DNA of 64,000 nt from Endothia cerciana (taxonomy: Eukaryota; Ascomycota; Sordariomycetes; Diaporthales; Cryphonectriaceae), in contig JALRMH010000009.1 in NCBI GenBank assembly GCA_026119935.1, forward strand, positions 248,001 to 312,000, read 5' to 3'. The notes beneath the pieces were generated by a model, which did no database searches, had not been told where the DNA came from, and was given only the letters and a program-made list of their open reading frames with translations. The position numbers and the translations under genes were made by a program. Positions 10,204 through 22,610 of the stretch are shown piece after piece (positions within the stretch are counted from its first letter, which is position 1; each line of letters begins with the position of its first letter).

Positions 10204-11952
10204 CTAGCTCTTGCTACCGGTCGTGCGGAATGCAGGTCGCCCGGAGAAGATATCCGCATAAGCCCCAGATCTTCCCAGGGGAAAAGCAGCATAGTCGCCG
10301 CTTCATGACCCTTAGCGGCTCAAATTTTCAGGGCCCGTTGTGGCTATCCCGAGGACAAACCCGGGGAAGCGCATGCGCTACTAGTACCGGCTGCGTCGCG
10401 AGTGGTCAATCGCATTTACCCGCCTCCGGGTGTGTTCTCTCCAACTTTAGCCTGCAGGGTCCTTGACGTCTGCGTGAATGTCTGCCCTGCAAGCGAACGT
10501 CAACCATTCAACTAAGAGGTGGAAAATATATAGAATTTGGCACCATTATGCCGCCAGCCAAGATCAAAATACGACGCTGGTACGATTGCAATCTAACCAC
10601 AACACGTGGAGCTTGACATGCGTAGCAAGCAATGTACTTGGCAGATCCCGAGCCCGTGGAGCTGGGACAATAAAGAAGAGTCTCTTTTATGTCATGGGTA
10701 TAAATAGACATAATATGGTATAGCAGGGCGGGCGGGCGGGCGTATTAATAAAAATGAGCCTGGTTTTCGGTCGGTGATTCTCATGTACATTCGTGTTTGT
10801 GCACCATTGCGCAGTGACGACGATTCCTGAAGGAGCCAAAACCCTTCGAGAAAAAAGATATCCTGAGATCACAGCCAGAGCAGCACCACAATCCAATAGG
10901 TCATAGGAATCATGAATATGCATAGTTGCTGTATGATCCTGTTTCCGATGAAACTCCATCCGATATGCGGCGGTTTAATGACGTGGCTGAGGAAGAAATG
11001 AACATGCAGAACTCCAGATGCCCGAGGCGGAATCTCAAGTTGTCCTTGTTATGGTATTGCAGCAAGACACATACGCTCTTGAATGAAAGATCGCGATAGG
11101 CGTCTGCCGGAGGCGGACGCAGCTCGAGCCGCATGACACGAAGCAGACCTTCAACGTATCGATAGTACGAAAGAGCTAGCTCTCTTATAATATTAGCAGA
11201 AGCAGGTCAGTTACAGAAATGTGTCAAGCAGACCCGAAAATAACGATTCTTTAAACTGACGGCATGACGGAGAGCATCGTTGAAAGGTACACGCTGAGGT
11301 TGCGTAAGGGATGCCTTTCATACAATAAGTGCGCACAAGTCAATTGCAGTCCCCATTTGATCCCTAATCATTCAAGAGCATACTAATAGCATAAGTTCAA
11401 GAAAGGGCTGTGTGCCCACGTTTCCTGCTCGCGTCCACTTGAACCGGGAATTGAGCCCTGGTGGTGCGAACGACTTCCCGCTGACCGCAGCCGTGATCTC
11501 GTCTAACGACAAACATCGTCGTTCTTCGATTTTCTCCTCGGGAATTTGCCCTGGTTGTAGGGATAAAGTGGACTTGCAGGCGTTATGGAACTTCATGGAG
11601 AGGCCGAGCATGTGCCGTTGTCAGAGTAAGCAACGTTGAGGGCACCAACATTTATGACATACGCTCTGGCGGAGGTGATCCGGGATAGCGTCTCGAAACA
11701 GAGAATAACTTCTTGATACACAACTGGTGGCATTAACATGCCGTTTCCAAACGTACTTTGAAGATACATCCCCGTTCGCCGTTGATACCTAGGCTGAAAT
11801 CGACGGATCAGAATCCCTTTATCACATAAATCAGGACTCAAATGCATGTTGCATACCATAAATGGGATGACATAGAGCCAAGAAGACCATACACGAGGGC
11901 AGAACTGACAGTACGGTCGCAGGTAACCATGAGCTTTGCATTTCTGTCCCCC
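10204..11952. other. intergenic stretch with weak minus-strand frames
   Basis: Two overlapping minus frames at 11593-11859 and 11372-11611 look mildly protein-like (LSRITSARAYVINVGALNVA; KIEERRCLSLDEITAAVSGK) but lie in different frames. They join into no family I recognise. They may be a decayed gene. Nothing else can be supported. Confidence 0.4.
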
Positions 11953-12711
11953 TTACTCTGACAAGATGCTTTTGCGAGCCCACATCTCGATAGTCGTATT
12001 CATCTCGTCCTCATCCTCATCGTTATCTTGGACGTCGCGAATCACTCGCCCTCCCGCCTCAGACAGCTTCAGATCACCCGCCGCGGTCTGCAGGCGGTAG
12101 CCCATAGCGAACCGCCTGGAGCGGTTCTCGGTAGCCCTTCCTTCACGTACATACCTACACGCGTGCTCCGCCCCTAGGTCGATCCCGTACGCTTGCAGGA
12201 CCGGCCCGTGTCGGAACTTGGACCTCGCGGTGCGCCGGGTGTCGCACCCGGCGGGGACGGTGTCCATGTAGCAGTGCAGCATCTTGATCCTCTCCGTGAA
12301 CGAGCTTACGCGCCGGACGCTTTCCGCCTTGCGCTTCTGGACCTGTCAGCTCGGTCAGCTACGACGTGTCCTCGGTCTCGGGGCTGCATGGCCCCCCGGG
12401 GGAGGGGAGGGGTACGAGGCTGGCAGTTCACACACCTTCTTCTGGGCGGCCTCGAAGGCCCTGAAGTACGACTTCCGCTCGTTGGCCACGAAGTCCTCCA
12501 GGTCAGCCGGGAGGTTCCGGCTGTTCAGGAAGTCGGCGCACATCCTGTGAAAGCAGTAGAAGATATCACTGTTCTCTAGGACGTATTTCCAGTTCTCGTG
12601 ACGGGGCACCTGGCTGATGGGAATGTGATCATTTGTCCATGGGCCCGAGCTCGGCCCACGAGGCCACTTGACGGCACGATCTACCCTTCGAGGAACGCTG
12701 ATGACGACCAT
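11953..12711 (-). CDS. uncharacterised two-exon gene, 221 aa
   Basis: Exon 1 (12436-12711, ATG at 12711) and exon 2 (11953-12342) join in phase 0 across a 93-nt intron with GTGTGT donor and GCTGACAG acceptor. The join turns FEAAQKK into a continuous VQKRKAESVRRVSSFTERIK, which supports it. The first exon contains a possibly folded part (ENWKYVLENSDIFYCFHRMC; NLPADLEDFVANERKSYFRA). The second is basic, then ends in an acidic run (DNDEDEDEMNTT). No domain is recognised and there is no signal peptide. The splice pattern and codon structure make a real gene likely; its role is unknown. Confidence 0.6.
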
Positions 12712-14796
12712 TGTCAAGTACTTCCGTGCTTGACATATACGTTGGGAGAGATCTTACAATGTCGGGCTGGTCCTAAAGAGAGAAGGCAGAGTCATAAAAA
12801 AGAGTAATACTGGCCAATTTGGCTCTCCCCTCGAGGGATTTATACGCTGTCTTCACCGTGAGGCCGCCCAGACGGCTCAGCCTTGAGCCTGTTGCGCTAC
12901 CGATACGGATACCTCGAGGTGTTCGCGCGCTGGGGGCTGCAGCTTTTGAATGGAGCATCGAAATCCACACATCGTGCACTGAAACAAGTTTCTAGGTGTC
13001 GATGCGGGTCGGACCGGCCACCTCAACCGCGGGGGCCGTTCAACGGATGGACGAGCAGCGGTCTGGTCGAAGGGCAGCTGGCTAGTCGGAAGGCCTCGGC
13101 AGGTCGAAAAAAAGGCGTCTTCAATTTCACTCGAAACATGCAACAAGTCAACCAAGGCAGACACCGTGGTACTGAGAATAGCGAGTAGACATATGCAAAT
13201 AAAAGAATTGAAGCTGAGAGCACTGGGAGTGAGAATCATACGTTTTGGGGCTGGGCTGGGGCCGAAGGTCCAGCCAACACAACATCCGGGGAAAATAGAA
13301 GGTGACAAGAGGCGCAGCTGGCTCACGTCGGGCACGGCGGGGATTGAGGGTGACCGTCGTCGTCGGGCGCGGACTGTCCAGAAGATCCGAGGCGCCATGT
13401 TTCTTTCGCGGTCCGTGAGTTATGCCACGTGCACAAGAGCACCGAGTGTGGGATGGGCGGGCGTCGAGACTTGACTGTTATCCCGGCATGAACGTAATGT
13501 GCCGCCGCTCCAGGGGTCGTCGACGGATCACCGGATGGACGCGGCGGCTGCGACGGCGGCTGGACCCGAGAGAACATCCCGACTATGCTGGCTCAGCAAC
13601 TGTAGCTTGAGCATCTCTACGGCAGTGATGATGACATTTGCCCGCTGAGGTGTACGGTTTGGCTGGCCGTGATGAGCTTGTGTATCCTGATCGGGACGCC
13701 GGAGATGAGAGGACGAAGCTACACACGCTCACTGCTCCTGATCCAGATCCACTCGACAGGGTCGGACGGTGAATGTCTTGGGGTCTCCATCAGCTTTGAG
13801 AGATGCGGTTGATACGTGAGTTGTGTGATGTAATGCCTAAGGTTTCAGGATTCGTCGTGAGGTGTGAGTGCCGGTACGGCGGGAGCACCCAGACGGATGT
13901 TCCTCATATTAATCACCGTATAACTCGGTGCAATAAGAGTGATGAGGTCGCGAACATGACCGGATTTCTCGGATCCGGTGGCATTGGCCTCGTCCAATTG
14001 GGGGGGGGGGGGGGGCTGGGTCTGCGAGGATAGAGTTAAAAGGTGACAGTTCATGACGGGGTTGCTTATTTCACAGCCCCCCCTTTTTTCCGCCCTTGTT
14101 TTGCAACAGCCTCGGAAGATTGTCGTCTTGATGACGAGGCCTCTTTGCCGCCCGTCGTGGCTTTGAGTCTTGGAGCCTCGTTATTCGATCGCGTAGGACA
14201 GAGTGTGTCTTAAAAACCCCTGACCTTTTTCCGAGTCTGCTGCGCCATCTCTTCTCCGTCACCACACTGTACTGTCCGACGATTCGAGGGTGAGGGTTGG
14301 TCAGAAGTATTGGCATACAGGACCTCGACAGGAAGAGTGAAGAACAAGAAAAGAACGAGAAGGTCGCCAGTTGACTGAGCCCCGGCCCCCCCCCCCCCCG
14401 CCTCCACTATATGCTATGTATATGCACTGTAAAATTCCCGAAACAGTGGGACGGCCCTCGATCGTGCAGGCGGTTCAGAAGTGCCACGAGTACCTCTGCC
14501 GGCAGGGTTAGTGGATCCGTCGACCCCGCCACCAGCCTCTGACAGCCCTTCCCGCCCCTAAGAAAACAGGGCCCGACCAGGCTGGAGGCATTGGCCCTCC
14601 TCACTGCCGGGCCCCAGCACCCAAACCCAGCCCAACCCGAACCTTGACAACTCACCTTAAAACATCAGTATTCTTCCGCCTGACCAGGCATCAAGATAAA
14701 TCAGTGTTACATTGACTCCGTCTCCTCATCCTGACCGATTCTAGTTCTCCTCAGCTGCGTTCCCGGCGGTATCATCGTCGTGCACTGGTCTTCGTC
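12712..14796. other. long GC-rich spacer, no secure gene
   Basis: Frames on both strands are long only because of high GC. One minus frame, 12877-13239, begins with an ATG and a signal-peptide-like stretch (LSFNSFICICLLAILSTTVS) followed by low-complexity sequence. A small secreted protein is possible but unsupported. Homopolymers are present: a G run near 13999-14014 and a C run near 14387-14399. The right end is the promoter side of the gene starting at 14797. Confidence 0.45.
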
Positions 14797-16972
14797 ATGG
14801 CCGCTCCGACCCAGGTCGAGGCCAGGTCGCTCTCAGCCATCAACAACCTGGCCGCACACCCTCCACAATATCCTATCAACCCAGTGGGGAGACATGAGAC
14901 TCTGTGTCTATATATCTCAAGGGTACCTGGGTCTCGAGGTGAGCACCCATGTCCCTCGGGGAGTCTGGAGCATGTCAACCATGACTAACCTCACCTGATT
15001 GCTAGATGTCATCTTGTCAACATTCAAGCCGCAGAGGAAGAATGTGACTGGAGAGGATGTGGCGAACTCGCTTTACTACGTCCATCTGGATAATCTCGGA
15101 GATGAGCTGCTGGTGCCCAAGCCTCAGAGACATGAAGCGGCATCAAGGGCGAGCATGGATTCGAATAGAAGCCAGGAGCGCAGGATCACCAGGAAACCTG
15201 TGCCGGCATCCGCCAAGGTGGCCCAGCAATCGGTCCTGGAAACGCCGGTAGCCAACACCAGCATCGATGACCAGCTGAAGACCCTACCTCTTGAGAAACC
15301 GCTGCAGGATAAGGAGAACCTCCCGATAGAAGGGGTAGCTAGCCCGTCGGACCCCCTCGTTCGGCCGGCCGAGATGCCCACACCACCACGCCCGGCCAAG
15401 GTGCCCCTTCCATCGGCATCGGTACCCAGAAAGCCCCTCGGGCCACGGCAGATGGCTGATCCGCCGTCACCGGTCAGAAACATACCTCCTCCGCCTCCAG
15501 AAGCCGTGAGACCGGCAACCCCCCCAATGCCCGAGGAGGCAAGACCGGTCATCCCACCAAGGCCAGCCGTCCCGCCACTCCGCTTCGACAACATCCCCCC
15601 ACCACGCAGCTTTGACGAGATACGCCCCGCGCACAGCCCTGCCGTCCATAGCCCAGCGACACCTAGCCGCTCCCCGTCTCCATGGAGTAGACAACAGAAA
15701 CCGTTCACGCCCTTCTCACTGACCATTATCCGCCGCAACCCGGGGACGGGACACCAGTGGAACATTGGGAAGGTCTCCTCCTTCCAGTCGACCATCGTCC
15801 ACCACGACCCGAACCACCCCGAAGCACCGCCCATCGTCCAGTATCCGCGTGGCTATCCGGCTATCAACATCCATATCGAGACGAGCGGGTACGCGCGCTT
15901 CCGGGATTTTACCACGGCCCTCCCGAAGGTCAACTTCGACGTCGCACGGCCGGGGTCTGCGGGGAGCAACCTCGCGCAGAACATGAAGGAGCTCGCGACA
16001 AAGATGCAGGCGCAGCAGCAGCAGCAGGACGCGGCGGCCGCGGCGGCCACGGGACACGCGGGAGATGACGGCGAGGGCGGGTTCAGGAGGCAGGTGGTCA
16101 TGACGTACGGCAAGACGTGGACGCACAACCTGAAGGAGGCGTTCGCCTCCCGGAAGCGCGAGCGGAGCGGGACCGCGAACAGCGATACGGACCACCACGG
16201 CGAGCCGCTGCATCCCCCGAGGGCGGGATTCCACCAGAGGCAGGACAGCGGCGCCTCGACTGCGTCAGGGGAGTCTTCCTACTTTCCCGCCATCGCCCAG
16301 CACGTTCATAACGAGGGGCAGGCGGATACGGCACATAAGTCGGACGACCAGCCTAACGTCCAGACCCCGGGCCCAGGGCTGAGACCCAAGGGCTACACGT
16401 TCACCTCCCCCTGGGACGGGCAGTGCGACTTCCGCACCGCCTCCAACGGTCGCTCCCTCAAGTGCCGACACACCCGCCACACCACCTCGCAAGGCTTCAA
16501 CCCCCTCGTCGCGGCACAGGCCCTCCGCGATGCAGCCGCCTCTAACGCCGACGGCGGGCGCAGGCGCGGCAGGTCGAGGGGCATGAGCGCCAGCCTTGCC
16601 GGGGCGACGAGCGACAAGGTCGACGTCAGCGAACTGCGCTTCAACCTGCCGAGCACCGACATCTTCGGCTCCAAGGAGGACCGCGAGCGCGCGGCGAGGG
16701 AGGTCGTCGAGGGCCTCGGGAGGATGCTGGTGAGGAGCCCGGGGGGCAGGGAGCGGGCGTCTATGGATGGGCATGAGGAGGACGAGGATGAGGACGGGGA
16801 GCAGGTGTTTGACTTCAGCGGGCTGGGCAGGGAGAGGGCGGGGGGCGGGAACAGGGGGACACGGGCCAAGCTGGGCAAGCTGCTGGTACATGACGAGGGC
16901 CTGAAGATGTTGGACCTGGTGGTCGCGGCGAACATGGGGATCTGGTGGCAGGCCTGGGAGAGGAGCTTCTAG
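14797..16972 (+). CDS. large proline-rich protein of unknown function, 702 aa
   Basis: Exon 1 (14797-14938, ATG at 14797, MAAPTQVEARSLSAINNLAA) joins exon 2 (15006-16972) across a 67-nt intron with GTGAGC donor and GATTGCTAG acceptor. The join gives VPGSR-DVILSTFKPQRK in frame. Residues about 45-85 (NVTGEDVANSLYYVHLDNLG) and a block from about 280 (FSLTIIRRNPGTGHQWNIGK) look conserved and folded. A third short block near 510 contains WDGQCDFRT and LKCRHTR. The linker at about 150-270 is very rich in proline. A Gln/Ala repeat (AQQQQQDAAAAAA) sits near 385 and an acidic run near 625. There is no signal peptide or membrane segment. The layout suggests a cytosolic or nuclear scaffold with separate conserved patches. 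I do not recognise a named family. Confidence 0.75.
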
Positions 16973-17637
16973 ACACCTTGAGCGCAGGGCCGGTACGAGT
17001 GACGAAAGACGCATACCTATGGCTGAAGGTAATGGGATACCCGTTGGATTTGTACTTGGATTCAGGCTGTGCAAGGGCATTGGAGCGAGATATCATAGAG
17101 CGAATACCAGCGAGTGTACAGTAAATTTCCTCCAAACTACTCGAGCCCGGACCACTCCCCTCCAAAAAGCTACGAGACATCCCCAGGACACGGATGGATG
17201 AATGGGCTCCGGGGTGTCTCGAGGGGTGTCACGTGGCAGGCAAATAGACCCACCTGGCAACTCTGGCCAATCACCCGCGGCCCTTTGTAATACCCGCATA
17301 AAACAGCTCAGGCCCGAGGCTTGCCCGGTTCGTCAACGTCAACGGGAAGCTCTCTCCGCCACCGACCACCGCTGCTGCGCTACAAGGGAGGTCTCATCTT
17401 CATCCCCGCCGCCGACCCCAAACCCCACGACCGGGACCTTGATCTCCTGCGACGACTGCCCCAGGTCAATTGGCCACTCTTACCTCTCGGTGCCCCGACT
17501 GCGTCGCCCCCACGATCGCGGGAGAGGTTGCTGTCTGCCCGGACAGCTTCTCTGTTCGCCTCCCTCGACATCCAACCTCTCGCCACCATCCACGCCAGCC
17601 ACCCACCGCATTCCCATTGCGGCAGCAGCCCCCCACG
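16973..17637. promoter_or_regulatory. 5' flank and leader of the complex I 23-kDa subunit gene
   Basis: There is no separate gene; frames here are GC shadows. The last 300 bases before the ATG at 17638 are C-rich and CT-rich, typical of leaders of highly expressed fungal housekeeping genes. Confidence 0.4.
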
Positions 17638-18616
17638 ATGCTCCCCCCGACGACAGCCCGCCGGCTCGCCCGGGCGACCCTCGCCTCGGCCACCTCCCCC
17701 CTCTCCACCCCTCCCCGGCTGCTCACCGCACCCGCCGCACAACACATACTGGCGATAAGGAGAGGCTACGCGACGCCCATGGGCCCCCCGCCCAAAGGGT
17801 TCCGGCAGCCGCCGCCCAAGAAGTGGGACGAGGAGGAGGAGCGCACGTTCGACAAGCTGGGCAAGTACTTCTTGATGACGGAGATGGCGCGGGGCATGTA
17901 TGTGCTGCTGGAGCAGTTTTTCAGGCCGCCGTAAGTATACACTTCCCCCCCCCCCCCCGGGGGGGGACCACAGAACCCACGGCATAGCGGAATAGCAGGT
18001 GTGGAGGGCGCGAGGGGCCTGAGGAAGGACGAGTTCTGGCAAGAGGTCCTACTCTCGCTAACACCTACCTCTCCACAGGTATACAATCTACTATCCCTTC
18101 GAGAAGGGCCCGATCTCGCCCCGCTTCCGTGGTGAGCACGCCCTCCGGCGCTACCCCTCGGGCGAGGAGCGCTGCATCGCCTGCAAGCTCTGCGAGGCCA
18201 TCTGCCCGGCGCAGGCAATCACGATCGAGGCCGAGGAGCGCGCCGACGGGTCCCGCAGGACAACACGTTACGATATCGACATGACCAAGTGCATCTACTG
18301 CGGGTTCTGCCAGGAGAGCTGTCCCGTGGATGCCATCGTGGAGTCACCGAATGCCGAGTACTCGACGGAGACGAGGGAGGAGCTGCTGTATAACAAGGGT
18401 AGGTCATCTTGTTTTGTCTGGCCACTGCGGTCGTAACCGCGTCTAGTCTTGTGACATCTCGCTGCAGGATGAGGGCCTGGGCACTGCTGCACGATTTCGA
18501 TCCCGAGACAATGGACCTCATTGCTGACAACATCTATAGAGAAGCTGCTGGCCAACGGAGACAAGTGGGAGCCCGAGCTGGCGGCTGCCATCCGGGCAGA
18601 CTCCCCCTACCGGTAG
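17638..18616 (+). CDS. NADH:ubiquinone oxidoreductase 23-kDa iron-sulphur subunit (NDUFS8/TYKY/NuoI homologue)
   Basis: Three exons (17638-17930, 18079-18398, 18540-18616) encode 229 aa. The first ~45 residues are rich in Arg, Ala, Thr and Pro without acids, a mitochondrial presequence ending near RRGYATPMG. The mature part has the complex I-specific WDEEEERTFDKLGKYFLMTE and YTIYYPFEKGPISPRFRGEH. Two [4Fe-4S] motifs follow, CIACKLCEAICPAQ and CIYCGFCQESCPVDA, which carry clusters N6a and N6b and pass electrons toward N2 and ubiquinone in the matrix arm. The protein ends LAAAIRADSPYR. All splice joins keep frame: RPP-YTIYY across intron 1 and NKE-KLLANGDKWE across intron 2. Intron 1 contains a C14G8 tract. 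The next gene downstream is the complex I acyl carrier protein. Length and motifs match the family throughout. Confidence 0.97.
17945..17966. repeat. C14G8 homopolymer hairpin inside an intron
   Basis: Fourteen C (17945-17958) run directly into eight G (17959-17966) just after the 5' splice site of the first intron of the 23-kDa subunit gene. The two runs can pair. Homopolymers like this vary in length between isolates and are hard to sequence, so the exact count is uncertain. Confidence 0.7.
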
Positions 18617-19190
18617 AGGCCGTGTCGTGGCAGGAACCGTCGTAGCCTGGCCAGACAAGGCGCTGCAAGCTGTGGTGAGCTGGGAAGTCTGCCCTAAATT
18701 CCGGATGTGATGGTAGATGCAGGGCCGGGCGGCCACAGGAACGAGAATGTGTAGACAAAAAAACATTGTACATAGAATGAGACGCCGAATTTGCGATTCC
18801 ATTTCTCTGTCCATCAACTTCCTGCGTAGTCCTCCTGGCAATTGAGTGAGCGAGTGGGTGAAGAGTGAGTGTACTCTCGGTAGCCATATCCGGACGTTTT
18901 CCTCCAGCGGGCGTCGAGGTGGCCCAAGCTTCCGACCTCCCGCATCAGGGTGGCCCGTGCGCCGGGGCCCAGCAAGCTCAGGCGAGAAATTTCTCGTCAT
19001 CACTCCGACCTCCCGAACTGCGTCTCCAGCAAGCAACCCAAGGCTCCATCATCGAACCTCACCTCCCCGACCAGTTGACCCTGACCAGTAACGGCGGCCC
19101 CGACCTCGGTCCACCCCTTCTCCTACTACAGGTCCCTGCCTCTCCCTATCATACACACACACTCACGAAAAAAAAAAACAACCAGCCAAG
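18617..19190. promoter_or_regulatory. spacer and promoter side of the mitochondrial ACP gene
   Basis: There is no gene between the stop at 18616 and the ATG at 19191. The immediate leader is CT/CA-rich (CTCTCCCTATCATACACACA) and ends in an A-run before AACCAGCCAAGATG, a good fungal start context. Confidence 0.4.
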
Positions 19191-20200
19191 ATGTTCCGCA
19201 CCGCCGTCCTCCGCACCGCCGGCGTCGCCGCGCGGCGAACTGCCCTCTCTGCCGTCCGGAACCTGAGCATCACCGCCAGACCCGCGCTGCGGTCGGCGGC
19301 CGCGAGGAAGGGTGTTGTCGCGCCCGCGGCCTGGAGGCTGGGCGCCGTCAGGACGTACGCCGCCGGTAGCTCGCTGAGCAGGGAGGACGTCGAGGGGAGG
19401 ATCATGAGCCTCCTGGCCGGGTTCGACAAGGTGAGAGCTTTTTTTTATTCTCTTTTTTTTTTATTGTGGTGTGGTACGGGGGTTGAGCGGGTTGGTGGCC
19501 GGAGGGGAGACCTGACCGGAGAGGGCGGGGACGGCCTGGAGGAAGGGGGCGGGGTTGAAGGTTGACGTTAGGGAGCAGGGTCGACTACCCATCAAGAGGC
19601 GGGTCGCCTGTTGGGACACGTCTGGATCAAGCATTGAGGGGCAACGATGAACAGCCATGCTAACTTCGTTCTGTAGGTCAATGACCCAAGCAAAGTACGC
19701 GATCACCACCCGCTATCAACCAGATACCGTTCCCGATCGCCATCCGTAGACAGAAAAAAAGGAAGGCTGACATTGACGCCACCGGGAAACAGATCAAGCC
19801 TACCGCGCACTTCATGAACGACCTTGGCCTGGACAGCTTGGATACTGTCGAGGTTGTGATGGCCATCGAGGAGGTATGGAAACCGACCGAAGATGTCCTT
19901 CAGGAAGATGGTCAGGCTGACATGTTGCGGCTGTAGGAGTTCAGCATCGAGATTCCCGACAAGGATGCGGATGGCATCCACTCTGGTGAGTACAGGTTTC
20001 CTCCGTCCCCGTTCCGCAGTGGGAAGTCCCGGTGTTCCCGGTAGTTGGCGGTGTTACGGTCGGGGTTACCACCGCACATCGGTCATCACACAACTTGATC
20101 ACTCCAGGAATTCTGCCGGAATCTATGCTAATGCTTGATGTCTACGATCTCAGTTGACGCGGCCGTCTCGTACATCGTCGCCCAGCCCGACGCGCACTAG
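19191..20200 (+). CDS. mitochondrial acyl carrier protein, complex I subunit (NDUFAB1/ACPM homologue)
   Basis: Five exons (19191-19430, 19677-19694, 19793-19873, 19937-19985, 20154-20200) give 144 aa. The N-terminal ~60 residues are an Arg/Ala-rich presequence ending near VRTYAAGSSLS. The carrier domain follows: SREDVEGRIMSLLAGFDKV, then FMNDLGLDSLDTVEVVMAIE with the DSL serine that receives phosphopantetheine, then EFSIEIPDKDADGIHSVDAA. The protein ends VAQPDAH. It acts in mitochondrial type II fatty acid and lipoate precursor synthesis and as a complex I and LYR-protein partner. Exon 2 is an 18-nt microexon encoding VNDPSK; both flanking introns and all later joins keep the frame. The gene lies directly downstream of the complex I 23-kDa gene on the same strand. 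Confidence 0.97.
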
Positions 20201-20338
20201 ACACCCTTCTACTCTATCACGAATTTTAGGCCCGATCGATCGAGGTGGAAGAGATTGGGGAAAATGTACTATACCACCCTTGACAAGGAAAGACAATACA
20301 AGACGCACCAGCAAGACCACCCACCAATGACCCTCGGC

Positions 20339-20369
<31 letters not shown>

Positions 20370-22610
20370 AAAACAAAAGATTTGGCATGTGTTCTTGCGT
20401 AGGCCCTGTGTGACGCTACTCTAGACGGAAATCGACTTGAGAAGACAGGCGAAGGGGGAGGAGTTCCTGGACGGCGGGCAGGCATGGATCTCGTCGGGCC
20501 CAGTGTGAGCTTCGTGCGGATACGCACCGAGAGCAGATGGGAGGAGCACGGGTAAGGGAGCTAACGGATGGACGGACATGGCCTGTTTTCCATAGATGTC
20601 GTGAATCCGAGGGCATACGAGCATATCTGTCTACCTGTTTCTCCCAAAACACCAAGCCGAATCTCCAAACCCAGGGTACCCAACCGGCCTACCGGGCAAC
20701 CCCGTTGTTGCACCACCAGCTCCGCCGGAAAACATGTCCGGTGCGTCCAGTACTGACCGCAGGAGTTCCCCGTCCCCAGGTCCGTCCTCCGCCGGGCCCA
20801 GAAGCCTTCGCCCTTGAGCTGTTGGGAATGTCGTGATGTCGGCGTCTGGTTCCGGCAAGCCCAACTGCCCGGTCCCCACCTGCCCGGCGTCTGCTGCCGC
20901 GCATTTGTCTTTGTTGCATTGGGCTATCGCGCAGTTGTGATATGAGGACCCCGCCGTCGCAGGTTCAACTCATCCCACACGCCCCCCGCCCGCCGCGTCT
21001 GTGTTGTCTCCAGGTGGGCTATACCCGAGCGCGTCCTTCCTCTTGGCCATCCTGAAGGGAGAGTCGCCGAGCTGTACATTCTCGCGCTCGGCAAGCCGGA
21101 TAAGAGAGGCCCGTCCGTGCGGGGCTGTCTCACGGGTCCGCGCTGGGGGAGGGGCGAGACGCCTTCATCTCAAGGAGCGTAGCGGCGGCGGTATTCTGGC
21201 GGTTCTTGGTTTTTTTTTGGGGGGGGTTTTTTTTTCTTCTCTTCCTATTCAGGGAGGGATTGCACGCGCGGTTCTTTCAGCCGGCCTTCGTGGAAAATGA
21301 AGGGTTGTTGGAAGAGGGACGTCGGGCACGAGTACTTAGTGGGGTGGGGGGTTAGTTGTACGGAGGCCCGGTTTAGCTTGGTCTGTGAGGGTCGTCAGGG
21401 CTCTTGGGGGCCTATGAAGGACAGGGAAGGGGAGGGGGGTGAGATGGCCAGACACTCAATCTAGGAGGTCTCTTGCCATCTCACTACTGATGTTGTCCAC
21501 CGTCGTCACGACCTGGATGAGGGAAGGGGGAAGGGGGGAAGAATCATTGTGAATAGAGGCACGATGGGACTTGGTCAGGTATCAAGACAAGGCGGGTATA
21601 CAACGAGCCTGTGATAGAAGACATAGATAGTCTGTAACCCACGGTACCCATATATATGCTTAAACGTACAGTTTGATGGAAGTTAGAGCGGAAATACTTT
21701 CTTATTTAGCCTACGATAGAACAGAGGATGAAAGGGTAGAAGGATGCATTCCGAGTAATACGAAATACAGGAGACGGCTTTGGAACTGAACAGCCTAGCA
21801 TAACGGGCACAAATCAACAAAATACGAGACTATTTTTTTGTTAGTGTAAGAATTCATTAATATCATCCTCCATTGGGACCAAATTGGGAGTGGTACCGTG
21901 GTACCTACCTAGGAACTAAAGGCCACTTGTCTTCCCGGCGATCAGCCGTGCGATCATGACAAGGCGTCCTAGCCGCGCCCTGGACGGGGCTGCCATGTTT
22001 AGAAAGCGACAAAAGCATCAACTAGGGCCTCTCAGCCCTGCGCTAGAAATAGGTCTAGATGTTCTAATCCAAACTTGCAGCATGTGCCGTTTCACACCGC
22101 GAGCGGATCAACAGTGTCACAACAACAGGCGGATCCTGCAAAGAGATCGTACGATATGAGGACACCTGAGAGCCCAATAGCCGGTTTTGAGGAAAGCTAC
22201 TACATTCTAGCGTGTACGGAATGCTTCAGGAGTGATGTATAGTTACTCAGGTGGGAAAGCGCATGGCCGTAAGGAGAGGCCGTTGCTTGGATCATCATCA
22301 CGCGCAGAAACCACTGCGTCTAGAGGCTTAACGGACGCTAGCACCAGACATTTGGCCAGACGATCTGCGTACTTAGGCAACATATGATTTATGACGAGCT
22401 ATCGTTTGGATAAATTCTAAATTTTGGTCAACTCCTTCAACGTGGCGCCTGGAAGGTCTAATAACCATCTCAGTCTGCCTCAAAGTTCTGAGTGCGAACG
22501 TATGCGTCTAACCAGCCCACACACGTCCTCTGTGCTACTGAGCTTCATTATCTGTACATGAGGTGTTTAAAATCGTTAAATAAAGCCTCTGATGACTGAA
22601 TTATGTTAAA
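20201..22610. other. 2.4-kb spacer without a supported gene
   Basis: It holds an A28 tract (20339-20366) close after the ACP gene and a T/G-rich patch at 21205-21236. Frames near 20421-21300 on both strands have no domain features. From about 21600 to 22600 the sequence becomes AT-richer and has no coding signal. Confidence 0.5.
20339..20366. repeat. A28 homopolymer
   Basis: Twenty-eight consecutive A lie about 140 bp after the ACP stop codon. This could be an ordinary poly(dA) tract at a transcript end or nucleosome-free site, or the tail scar of a retrotransposed insertion. No target duplication was identified. Confidence 0.6.

Noticed and set aside
12877..13239. small secreted protein with signal-like N-terminus on the minus strand
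   Set aside because: The remainder is low complexity and the opposite strand is equally open; too weak to call as a gene.
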